Source: CAIWHR01 sp963830485 (GTDB lineage Bacteria; Pseudomonadota; Gammaproteobacteria; Burkholderiales; Casimicrobiaceae). From it: DNA of 64,000 nt. The first letter of the stretch is position 1, and every line of letters begins with the position of its first letter. The DNA lies in the NCBI GenBank assembly GCA_963830485.1, contig CAWHNE010000035.1:1-64000 (forward strand). Direction: 5' to 3'. Below the pieces are notes generated by a model. The model was not told the DNA's origin, did not search any database, and saw nothing but the letters and a program-made list of their open reading frames with translations. The position numbers and the translations under genes were made by a program. Shown one piece after another: positions 44,764 to 52,567 of this stretch.

Positions 44764-45210
44764 TTACTTGAACTGCATCCCGTGTTTGCGGGCAATGTCG
44801 TTCAACTGTTCGCGCGTGAGTTGCTTCGGCGGTGCGCCGGGAACACTGGAAACCTCACGAAAGAACGATTCGAGTCCTGGTGGCGCGACCGCCCAGAGCA
44901 ACGACAGCTCGCTGTCGGGATTCTCGACGCCGTGCCACACGCCAGTGGGAACATACATGGCCGAACCCTTTTCGATGCTCATCCGGGTGTCGCCGAGGAT
45001 GCCGAAACCGGTCCCTTCCAGAACGAAGAGCACCTCATCGGCTTCATCGTGCTGATGGACCGGGATGCCGGCACCCATTGGGATCTGCTGCGTCCCCAGC
45101 GCCATGTTGTTTGAACCCCTGCTGGGGTCGACCTTGATCAGGATGCTCCCAGCGTTGCGAATGAGGTGTTCGCCCTCGTTGGGGCCGAGCACGTAACCTT
45201 GTTTAGCCAT
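44764..45210 (-). CDS. cupin-domain protein
   Basis: A 148-residue cupin. The metal ligands are visible: HQHDEADE in motif 1 (two His and Glu) and His in GVWHGVENP in motif 2, with the GD/GS turn between. The start is ATG 45210 with GAGG upstream; the open frame to 45330 is a shadow. The C-terminal 30 residues are a helical tail (KQLTREQLNDIARKHGMQFK). It is the first gene of a two-gene unit with RidA. Enzyme or sensor role unknown. Confidence 0.85.
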   Translation of the reverse strand: MAKQGYVLGPNEGEHLIRNAGSILIKVDPSRGSNNMALGTQQIPMGAGIPVHQHDEADEVLFVLEGTGFGILGDTRMSIEKGSAMYVPTGVWHGVENPDSELSLLWAVAPPGLESFFREVSSVPGAPPKQLTREQLNDIARKHGMQFK

Positions 45211-45256
45211 GGCTTGCCGCCTCAGCGCCTCGTGGAGAGCGATCCTGATAGAAAGA

Positions 45257-45841
45257 CTAGACTTGTGCCTGTGCCGACTGGAGCTGGCGCAGGAAGTCAT
45301 CCGAGTCGACCCATGCCTGCATGCCAGCAAGCTGTGCCTTGAACGCTTCGATCAACACCTTCAGGGCGTTAAGCTGCTCAAGAATGCGTGGGTTCTGCAC
45401 GTCCAGTATTTTGATTAGCTTGCGACAGCTCTGTGCCGAGTTGTAATCAAAGTGAACAAGATCATGGTGAATTAGCTTGTTCCGTTCTTTGACCAATTTC
45501 GACAGCGCGAGTTTGCGCTGCTTGATCGAATTGGCGTCATGTAGAACCTTCATGGCGAATGACATCCAAATCTCCGTAAATTCTGGTGTGGCATTGGATT
45601 CACTATCATCGTCAAGGATGTCGCGATGAAAGGCCGTGACCAGTTTGCCAAGTGATTCTTTTCGGACACAAGCGACCTTCTTACGTTGGAGGCGCGCAAT
45701 CGTCGACGGAGTACCCTGAGAGTTGGATACGCTGACCAGGAACTTGAGGCACGATTCGACTTTCTGAAAATTCACTACGTTTCGGCCGACCTTCCTAAGC
45801 GCTTCGGCGCGAACTGATTCAATATCATCGGTCTGAGCCAT
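45257..45841 (-). CDS. AT-richer orphan protein with HEPN-like RNxxxH motif
   Basis: A 194-residue all-helical protein with visibly lower GC and more Lys, Asn and Ile than its neighbours, suggesting transfer. The motif ERNKLIHHDL (Arg120, His125/His126) after a helix matches the Rx4-6H active site of HEPN RNases, and a second helix follows. Charged helices elsewhere (LQRKKVACVRKESLGKLVTAFHRD) fit a small HEPN domain. No MNT-type antitoxin or other defence gene is adjacent. An enzymatic role is an inference from one motif; an HMM search is needed. A truncated esterase sits directly upstream. Confidence 0.5.
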   Translation of the reverse strand: MAQTDDIESVRAEALRKVGRNVVNFQKVESCLKFLVSVSNSQGTPSTIARLQRKKVACVRKESLGKLVTAFHRDILDDDSESNATPEFTEIWMSFAMKVLHDANSIKQRKLALSKLVKERNKLIHHDLVHFDYNSAQSCRKLIKILDVQNPRILEQLNALKVLIEAFKAQLAGMQAWVDSDDFLRQLQSAQAQV

Positions 45842-45859
45842 GACGACTCTCGAATCTAG

Positions 45860-46264
45860 CTAACCGAAGGTTCGCGCCGATGCGAACGAGAAGCGAATCT
45901 CGCGCCGGCCGCCCGGTTTTGCAAAGGGCTGGGAGTTGGGCCATTCGCGCGTCGATGCACGACCGGCGGCATCAGTTCTTGCGGCTCCAGTCGGTCTGCA
46001 GGCCGGCCCGAATTTGTCGGTCGCGAGCTCGCGCTGCCAGGGCTTCATCGCCTGCGGCATTCGCCAGCGAAGGTCACCGATCGGGGGAGCCGCGTAGGGA
46101 ATGCCCTTCCAGCTGATGACGCCGTTCGCGGCGATGCCATGGACCGGACCGCTCTCGGTCTGAACGAGGGTCGGATCAGTCGTGGGGCGTTGGGCGATTG
46201 CCGGCGCCGAGATCGCGACCGACATCAGTACTGCATAGACCAGCGAACGAGTCGCGGGAGACAT
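45860..46264 (-). pseudogene. truncated carboxylesterase N-terminus
   Basis: An excellent ribosome site (AGGAGG) and signal peptide (ending APAIAQ) are followed by the type-B carboxylesterase start VQTESGPVHGIAANGVISWKGIPYAAPPIGDLRW and ATDKFGPAC. Normal enzymes have about 500 residues; here similarity ends at residue about 90 and an unrelated tail leads to a stop at 134. The GxSxG catalytic part is missing, so this is a 5' relic. The break adjoins the AT-richer HEPN-motif gene, suggesting an insertion or deletion. Confidence 0.72.
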
Positions 46265-46315
46265 GACGTCCTCCTACTGGGCTAGTCTGTGGCGTCCTCG
46301 CTGCCGCTCCGAGCG

Positions 46316-48607
46316 CTAGATCAGCGTCTGCTGCCGCTGCACGTTCGCGTCGACGACCGTCAGCGCCGTCATGTTGACGATCCGGCGCACGGTGGCCGAC
46401 GGCGTCAGGATGTGCGCGGGCTTCGCGACGCCGAGCAGGATCGGGCCTAGCGTCACGCCGCCGCCGACCGAGGCCTTGAGCAGGTTGAAGGCGATGTTCG
46501 CGGCGTCCAGCGTCGGCATGATCAGCAGGTTTGCCTCGCCCTTCAGCCGCGAATTCGGGAACGCGCGCAGCCGCACCTCCTCGTCCAGCGCGGCGTCGCC
46601 GTGCATCTCGCCCTCGACCTCGAGGTCGGGATCCATCAGCTTGAGCAGCGCGAGCGCCGCCTGCATCTTGCGCGCCTGCGGGTGGTCGCTGGTGCCAAAG
46701 CTCGAATGCGAGAGCAGCGCGACCTTGGGCGTGATGCCGAAGCGGCGGATCTCGTCGGCGGCGAGCAGCGTGATCTCGGCGAGCTGCTCGGCCGTGGGGT
46801 CGGCGTTGACATACGTGTCGGCGATGAACACGGTGCGACCGGTCATCATCAGCGCATTCATCGCCGCGTAGGTCTTGACGCCGCGCCGCAGCCCGATCAC
46901 CTGATCGACGAAGCGGCGGTGCGACGCGTAGGTGCCGCCTACGCCGCACAGCAGGCCGTCGGCGTCGCCGCGGTGGACCATCATCGCGCCGATCAGCGTC
47001 CAGCGGCGGCGCATCTCGGTCTTCGCGTAATCCTGCGAGACTCCGCGCCGCTCGGTCAGGCGGTAGTACTCCGTCCAGTAATCGCGGTAGCGGGCGTCGG
47101 ATTCGGGATTGATGATTTCGACGTTGGCGCCGGCCGCGAGCCGCAGCCCGAAGCGCTGGACGCGCTGCTCGACCACCGCCGGACGCCCGATCAGGATTGG
47201 CTTCGCGAGGCCCTCGTCGACCACGACCTGCACGGCGCGCAGCACGCGCTCGTCCTCGCCCTCGGCGAAGACGATCTTCCTCGGGTCGCGCTTCGCGGCG
47301 GCAAAGACCGGCTTCATCAAGAGGCCCGAGTGGTAGACGAATTGCGTGAGCTTGTCGCGGTAGGCGGCGAAGTCGGGGATCGGCCGCGTCGCGACGCCCG
47401 AGTCCATCGCCGCCTTCGCGACCGCGGCGGCGATCTCGACGATGAGCCGCGGGTCGAACGGCTTCGGGATCAGGTACTCGGGGCCGAAGCGCAGGTTCTC
47501 GACGTCGTAGGCCTGCGCGACGATGTCCGACTGCTCGGCCATTGCAAGGTCCGCCAGGGCGCGCACCGTCGCGAGCTTCATCGCCTCGTTCACCGTCGTC
47601 GCGCCGACGTCGAGCGCGCCGCGGAAGATGAACGGGAAGCAGAGCACGTTGTTGACCTGGTTCGGGAAGTCCGAGCGGCCGGTGGCGATGACCGCGTCGG
47701 GCCGCGCGGCCTTCGCGAGGTCCGGCATGATCTCGGGCTCGGGGTTTGCGAGCGCCATGATCAATGGCTTGTCCGCCATCTTCGGCAGCCATTCGGGCTT
47801 GAGCACCTTCGCCGCCGATAGCCCGAGGAACACGTCGGCGCCGGGCAGGATGTCGGCGAGCTTGCGCGCGTCGGTCTTCTGCGCGTAGCGCGCCTTGTTG
47901 TCGTCCATCTCCTCCTTGCGCCCCTGGTAGACGACGCCGGCGATGTCGGCGACCCAGATGTTCTTCCGCGGGATGCCGAGGAGAACGAGCAGGTCGAGGC
48001 ACGCGAGCGCCGCCGCGCCCGCGCCCGAGCAGACGAGCTTGACCTTCGAGATGTCCTTGCCGACCACGCGCAGCCCGTTGGTGATCGCCGCGCCGACGAT
48101 GATCGCGGTGCCGTGCTGGTCGTCGTGGAAGACCGGGATCTTCATCCGCTCGCGGAGCTTGCGCTCGACGTAGAAGCACTCCGGCGCCTTGATGTCCTCG
48201 AGGTTGATGCCGCCGAAGGTCGGCTCCAGCGCCGCGATGATCTCGACCAGCTTCTCCGGGTCGCGCTCGTTGACCTCGATGTCGAAGCAGTCGATGCCGG
48301 CGAACTTCTTGAACAGCACCGCCTTGCCTTCCATCACCGGCTTCGCGGCGAGCGGGCCGATGGGTCCCAGGCCCAGCACTGCGGTGCCGTTGGTGACGAC
48401 GCCGATCAGGTTGCCGCGCGCGGTGAGGTTGCGCGCCTCCGCGGGGTCGCGAACGATCTCGTCGCACGCGGCGGCGACGCCGGGCGTGTACGCGAGTGCC
48501 AGGTCGCGCTGGTTGGTGAGGTGCTTGGTCGGCGTGACCGAGATCTTGCCGGGTGGCGCCTGCCGGTGATACTCGAGCGAGGCTTCGCGGATTTCCTGAT
48601 CGGGCAT
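46316..48607 (-). CDS. maeB: NADP-type malic enzyme fused to phosphotransacetylase-like domain
   Basis: A 763-residue enzyme converting malate to pyruvate and CO2 with reduction of NAD(P). Residues 1-160 are the malic N-terminal domain (LALAYTPGVAAACDEI, IDCFDIEVNERDPEKLVEI), 160-410 the nucleotide-binding domain (GAGAAALACLDLLVLLG, FPNQVNNVLCFPFIFRGALDVGA), and 430-763 a phosphotransacetylase-like domain (LSHSSFGTSDHPQARKM, GEANLLIMPTLDAANIAFNLLK) that senses acetyl-CoA in MaeB. I chose ATG 48607; a GTG at 48616 adds three residues. It stands alone, divergent from the DUF4124 gene. Confidence 0.93.
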   Translation of the reverse strand: MPDQEIREASLEYHRQAPPGKISVTPTKHLTNQRDLALAYTPGVAAACDEIVRDPAEARNLTARGNLIGVVTNGTAVLGLGPIGPLAAKPVMEGKAVLFKKFAGIDCFDIEVNERDPEKLVEIIAALEPTFGGINLEDIKAPECFYVERKLRERMKIPVFHDDQHGTAIIVGAAITNGLRVVGKDISKVKLVCSGAGAAALACLDLLVLLGIPRKNIWVADIAGVVYQGRKEEMDDNKARYAQKTDARKLADILPGADVFLGLSAAKVLKPEWLPKMADKPLIMALANPEPEIMPDLAKAARPDAVIATGRSDFPNQVNNVLCFPFIFRGALDVGATTVNEAMKLATVRALADLAMAEQSDIVAQAYDVENLRFGPEYLIPKPFDPRLIVEIAAAVAKAAMDSGVATRPIPDFAAYRDKLTQFVYHSGLLMKPVFAAAKRDPRKIVFAEGEDERVLRAVQVVVDEGLAKPILIGRPAVVEQRVQRFGLRLAAGANVEIINPESDARYRDYWTEYYRLTERRGVSQDYAKTEMRRRWTLIGAMMVHRGDADGLLCGVGGTYASHRRFVDQVIGLRRGVKTYAAMNALMMTGRTVFIADTYVNADPTAEQLAEITLLAADEIRRFGITPKVALLSHSSFGTSDHPQARKMQAALALLKLMDPDLEVEGEMHGDAALDEEVRLRAFPNSRLKGEANLLIMPTLDAANIAFNLLKASVGGGVTLGPILLGVAKPAHILTPSATVRRIVNMTALTVVDANVQRQQTLI

Positions 48608-48772
48608 GGGAGACACCGTCCGGAGAGGGATGGCTATCGTAGCCTAGCGGCAGGGCGTTCGGTAGGTTGGCCTCGGTCTTCCGGCCGATAGCGCGCCGAC
48701 ACACGCTCGGGCGGGCGGGGGCGTATGCTTGCTGCCGGATCGATCACGAGAATTTCCATCGCGGGGGCGAAA

Positions 48773-49143
48773 GTGACGAACACCGCTCTTATCGTGGGCA
48801 TAGTGGCCGCCGTTGCGCACGCCTCGTGCGTGCAGGCCGCCGTGTACAAGTGCACGGGCGCGGACGGCAAGGTGGCCTACCAGGATGCGCCGTGCCCGGC
48901 GAACGCGTCGGAGCAAGCGCTCAAGGCCAAGGCTCCGCCGCCGCCGGCCGCCGCGCGACCAAGAAGGCCCCGGCCGGCAGCCACACGGCTTCAACGTCGA
49001 ACGTCGATGCGGCGACCGTCGCCAAGGCCAAGAAGGCCGCCGACGGGAAAGTCGCGCCGGAGGGCGGCAAGACGAAGGATCCCGCGGCGGCCACGCAGCC
49101 CACGCCCGACGCGACGAAGTCTGCGGCGCCTCCGAGCAAGTAG
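48773..49143 (+). pseudogene. DUF4124-domain exported protein, frameshifted
   Basis: From a GTG at 48773 the frame encodes a signal-like start (ALIVGIVAAVAHASCVQA) and the DUF4124 motif AVYKCTGADGKVAYQDAPCP. After APPPPAAA the frame turns into an Arg/Pro-rich shadow, while the frame one base back gives a normal Lys/Ala tail (ATKKAPAGSHTASTSNVDAA) ending at 49143. One base is missing near 48951-48955 in a GC repeat (CCGCCGCGCG). Restored length is 123 residues. DUF4124 proteins are small envelope proteins of unknown role. Confidence 0.6.
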
Positions 49144-49191
49144 GCGATTCACGAACCGAGCGGGGTCTGCCTTCGCAGGAACCGTGAGCGC

Positions 49192-49440
49192 TCAGACCTC
49201 GACGCCGCTCGCGTAGTCGAGGACCTTTTCCGGCGACACGCGCAGCGCCGCGCCGTTCGGGCACGCGCACACACATGCGGCGCCGCCGGCGATCTCCTTG
49301 CACATTTCGCACTGGGCGGCTTTCTGCAGATCTTCTTGGTCGCGAATGGCGGACATTCGGACGAAGCGGCGGCCCGTCGTCATGGCACCCCCCGCAGGCA
49401 TTGCGTCGATCTCTGCAAGCCTCGCAATATCCGCTACCAT
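49192..49440 (-). CDS. short 4Fe-4S-like cysteine protein
   Basis: An 82-residue frame with GGAGAGG before ATG 49440. The C-terminal part QCEMCKEIAGGAACVCACPNGAALRVSPEKVLDY resembles one half of a bacterial ferredoxin-type iron-sulfur domain (CxxC ... CxxxCP), ending right after it. Only five cysteines are present, enough for one cluster. It may be a small ferredoxin-like protein or the tail of a lost larger one. It is divergent from the transport operon. Confidence 0.45.
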   Translation of the reverse strand: MVADIARLAEIDAMPAGGAMTTGRRFVRMSAIRDQEDLQKAAQCEMCKEIAGGAACVCACPNGAALRVSPEKVLDYASGVEV

Positions 49441-49490
49441 CGCCCTCTCCGAATGGGCGAGATCCCCCGGAGCGAAACGGAGGAGGAGTC

Positions 49491-50756
49491 ATGGCCATGA
49501 GAGCGGGCAAGATGGGATTCTGGCTAGGCGCGATCCTGACAGCGCTGTTGTGGACCGGCACCGCGCGCGCGCAGGTGGAAATCGAGTACTGGCAATACAC
49601 GTTCGCGCAACGCGTGCAGGCGATCGACGAGCTCATCAAGCGGTTCGAAGCCGCCAATCCCGGCATCAAGGTCAAACATACCCACGTTCCGTACGACGAC
49701 TTCCGCGTCAAGATCGCGGCGGCCATCCCCGCCGGGCAAGGGCCGGACGTGGTGCAGCTTTTCTACGGCTGGCTGCAGGACTATCTGAAAGCGGGACTGC
49801 TGCAGCCGCTGCCCGCCAGCGACTTCAGTGCCGTCGAGATCGAGAGGGAGTTCTTTCCGATCGTCCAGCAGATGAAGGTCGACGGGAAATACTATGCGTT
49901 GCCGACTGCCGTGCGTTCGCTGGCGCTGTTCTGGAACAAGACGCTGTTCAAGGAAGCCGGACTCGACCCCAACAAGCCACCGACAACGCTGGACGAGTTG
50001 ACCGATTACGCCAGGAAGCTGACCAAGCGCAGCCCCAATGGCGATCTCTTGCAGGAAGGGCTCACCATCGACATGGGCGGCCAGGATCATCACTGGCTGC
50101 GCGAGGTGCTGATCCGTCAGTTCGGCGGCGCGCCTTATTCGGCCGACAAGAAGACGGTCGCGTACAACACGGACGCGGGTGTTGCCGCCACGCAGTGGTA
50201 CATCGATCTTGCCGCGAAAGAGAAGGTGGGACAGATCGGGTTCCTGACCGACGGTGTCACCGCATTCCGCTCGGGCAAAGCGGGCATGACCATCGACGGC
50301 TCGTTCCGGCTGGGGGCGCTCGACGGCCAGAAGGGGCTCGACTACGGCGTCACCGAACTGCCGTCGCGCAGTGGGATCAAGTCGAACTTCGCGTCGTATT
50401 GGGTGAACGGCATCACCACCAAGGCGACCGGTGCCAAGCTCGATGCGTCGGTGAAATTCCTGAAATTCCTCACGACACCCGAGGCGATGGAGCTGTGGAT
50501 GAACACCGTGGGCGAGCTGCCGGCGCGCAAGAGCGTGGCGGAAAAGGACGCCAACAAGAACCACGCCAAGTACGGCCCGTTCATCCGGGGCTTGAGCTAC
50601 TCCCACGCGACCGACTTCGTCAACGAGAGCGCGCAACGCAAGGTATTCATGGACATGGTCGACAAGGTGTCGCTGAAGAATGTGCCGACCAAGGACGCGG
50701 TCGCTCAGGCCGCGGCGGAGGAACAGAAGCTGCTTGACGCTTTCTACAAGAAGTAG
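49491..50756 (+). CDS. ABC transporter solute-binding protein (family 1, sugar-type)
   Basis: A 421-residue periplasmic binding protein; AGGAGGAG precedes ATG 49491 and the signal peptide ends GTARAQ. The layout (VEIEYWQYTFAQRVQAIDELIKRFEAANPGIKVKHTHVPYDDFRVKIAAAIPAGQGPDVV in blocks) is that of family 1 binding proteins for carbohydrates and related polyols. Last residues FYKK. It begins an operon with two permeases, a lyase and an ATPase. The ligand is unknown; the lyase gene suggests a modified amino acid or polycarboxylate rather than a plain sugar, which would be unusual for this class. Confidence 0.9.
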   Translation: MAMRAGKMGFWLGAILTALLWTGTARAQVEIEYWQYTFAQRVQAIDELIKRFEAANPGIKVKHTHVPYDDFRVKIAAAIPAGQGPDVVQLFYGWLQDYLKAGLLQPLPASDFSAVEIEREFFPIVQQMKVDGKYYALPTAVRSLALFWNKTLFKEAGLDPNKPPTTLDELTDYARKLTKRSPNGDLLQEGLTIDMGGQDHHWLREVLIRQFGGAPYSADKKTVAYNTDAGVAATQWYIDLAAKEKVGQIGFLTDGVTAFRSGKAGMTIDGSFRLGALDGQKGLDYGVTELPSRSGIKSNFASYWVNGITTKATGAKLDASVKFLKFLTTPEAMELWMNTVGELPARKSVAEKDANKNHAKYGPFIRGLSYSHATDFVNESAQRKVFMDMVDKVSLKNVPTKDAVAQAAAEEQKLLDAFYKK

Positions 50757-50798
50757 GCCGGGCCTCCAGTCCGGCACCAGCGTGTTGCGGAGCGGCCC

Positions 50799-51692
50799 GT
50801 GATCCCGCGGTCGCACGAACTGTCCATCGGACAGAAGCGCGCGATCTGGGCGTGGGCGTTCCTTGCGCTGCCCGTCGCGTTTTACGTGGCCATCCGCTTC
50901 TATCCGACGGTGGAGGCGTTCCGCGCGTCCTTCACCAACTGGAACATCGTCGGCCGAATGGAATACATCGGCCTCGCCAACTATCTGCGGCTGGTGCAGG
51001 ACCCCGCCTTCTGGAAGGTGATCGGCAACACCTTCCTCTATCTCGGCCTCGGCGTGCCGATCAGCATGCTGCTGTCGTTCGTCATCGCCTATTACCTCGA
51101 CCGCGTGCGCTTCGGCCACGGCCTGTTGCGTGCGCTCTATTTCATTCCGCACCTGACCACCGCCGTGGCGATGGCCTGGGTGTGGCGCTGGTTCTACCAG
51201 CCGTCCCCCGTGGGCGCGTTCAACGTGTGGCTGACGACGCTCGGCTTTGCGCAGATGCCATTCCTGCGCTCCACCACGCAGGCGCTGCCGGCGGTGCTGG
51301 CGCCGGCGATCTGGGCCGGGATCGGATTTCAGATCGTGATCTTTCTCGCCGGCCTCAAGGCGATCCCAAGAACTTACTATGAAGCCGCGGCGATCGACGG
51401 CGCCGGCGCCTGGCGCGTGCTGTTCGAGGTCACACTGCCCTTGCTGCGCCCGACCATCGTGTTCCTGGTGGTCACGAGCTCGATCGCCTATCTGCGCATC
51501 TTCGACTACGTCTATGCGATGACCAACGGTCAGGGCGGGCCACTCGATGCGACCAAGCCGCTGGTGCTCAAGATATTCGAGACCGCCTTCACCCATTTCG
51601 AAATGGGTTACGCCGCGACCCAGACCATCGTCCTGTTCGCGATCCTGCTCGCGATCTCGCTCGTGCAATTGAAGCTGTTGCGCAGCCGATGA
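50799..51692 (+). CDS. ABC transporter permease, MalF/UgpA type
   Basis: A 297-residue inner membrane protein with six helices. The ATPase-coupling EAA loop reads YYEAAAIDGAGAWRVLFEVTLPLLRP (residues about 190-215). The start is GTG 50799, 42 bases after the binding-protein stop. The stop overlaps the next start by four bases (ATGA), so translation is coupled to the second permease. Confidence 0.9.
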   Translation: MIPRSHELSIGQKRAIWAWAFLALPVAFYVAIRFYPTVEAFRASFTNWNIVGRMEYIGLANYLRLVQDPAFWKVIGNTFLYLGLGVPISMLLSFVIAYYLDRVRFGHGLLRALYFIPHLTTAVAMAWVWRWFYQPSPVGAFNVWLTTLGFAQMPFLRSTTQALPAVLAPAIWAGIGFQIVIFLAGLKAIPRTYYEAAAIDGAGAWRVLFEVTLPLLRPTIVFLVVTSSIAYLRIFDYVYAMTNGQGGPLDATKPLVLKIFETAFTHFEMGYAATQTIVLFAILLAISLVQLKLLRSR

Positions 51693-52516
51693 CCGGCCAC
51701 CGCCGAATCGCGCCGGGAAGCATCGTCACCTGGACAGTCCTGCTCCTTGGCGGCATCGTCATGGTGATGCCGTTCGTGTACATGCTGTCCGGATCGTTCA
51801 AGCTCAATCACGAGATCTACGAGCTGTCGCTTCTGCCGCGGGAACCGACCCTCGATAACTACCACCGGCTGTTCGAGCGATCGGGCTTCCTGCGCTGGTT
51901 CGGGAATTCGCTTCTGATCGGCACCGTGACGACGGCATCGGTGCTCTTCTTCGACAGCCTGGTCGGCTACACCCTCGCCAAGTTCCGGTTCCGCGGGCGC
52001 TACGTCGTGTTCATTGCCATACTGAGCACGCTCATGATTCCGACCGAGATGCTGGTGCTGCCCTGGTATTCGATGGCCAGGAATTTCGGTTGGCTGGATA
52101 CCTATTGGGGCATCGCGTTTCCCGGGCTCATGACCGGGTTCGGGACGTTCCTGATGAAGCAGTTCTTCGAGGACGTCCCCGACGACCTTCTGGATGCCGC
52201 AAGGCTCGACGGCCTCAACGAATTCCAGGTCTGGTGGCAGGTCGCCCTGCCGCTGGTGATGCCGGCGCTGTCGGCGCTCGCGATCTTCACGTTCCTCGGC
52301 AATTGGACGGCATTCTTGTGGCCGTTGATTGCCATCACGGACCGCAATCTCTATACATTGCCGGTGGGCCTCGCCACCTTCTCGGGCGAGTATCAGACGG
52401 AGTGGGAGATGGTAATGACTGGAGCCGCCGTGGCGACAATTCCGACCATCCTCGTGTTCCTGCTTCTGCAACGCTACATCATCCGCGGCATCTCATTGGC
52501 GGGCCTCAAAGCATGA
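51689..52516 (+). CDS. ABC transporter permease, MalG/UgpE type
   Basis: A 275-residue partner permease with six helices and the EAA loop DDLLDAARLDGLNEFQVWWQVALPLVMPAL (here Glu-Ala-Ala is Asp-Ala-Ala). It starts at ATG 51689 overlapping the first permease. With it, it forms the channel for the substrate captured by the 49491 binding protein. The lyase gene follows after 51 bases. Confidence 0.9.
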   Translation: MTGHRRIAPGSIVTWTVLLLGGIVMVMPFVYMLSGSFKLNHEIYELSLLPREPTLDNYHRLFERSGFLRWFGNSLLIGTVTTASVLFFDSLVGYTLAKFRFRGRYVVFIAILSTLMIPTEMLVLPWYSMARNFGWLDTYWGIAFPGLMTGFGTFLMKQFFEDVPDDLLDAARLDGLNEFQVWWQVALPLVMPALSALAIFTFLGNWTAFLWPLIAITDRNLYTLPVGLATFSGEYQTEWEMVMTGAAVATIPTILVFLLLQRYIIRGISLAGLKA

Positions 52517-52567
52517 GCCCGCTTGGCCGCCCCAAGGGCGAATACCGGAGTGCACGAAGGTAACCAA

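Noticed and set aside
46176..48704. 842-codon minus-strand frame overlapping maeB in another frame
   Set aside because: Arg-rich shadow typical of high-GC genes; the malic enzyme frame has full-length family similarity.
49524..51668. 714-codon minus-strand frame across the ABC transporter operon
   Set aside because: Antisense shadow; the plus strand carries clear binding-protein and permease genes.
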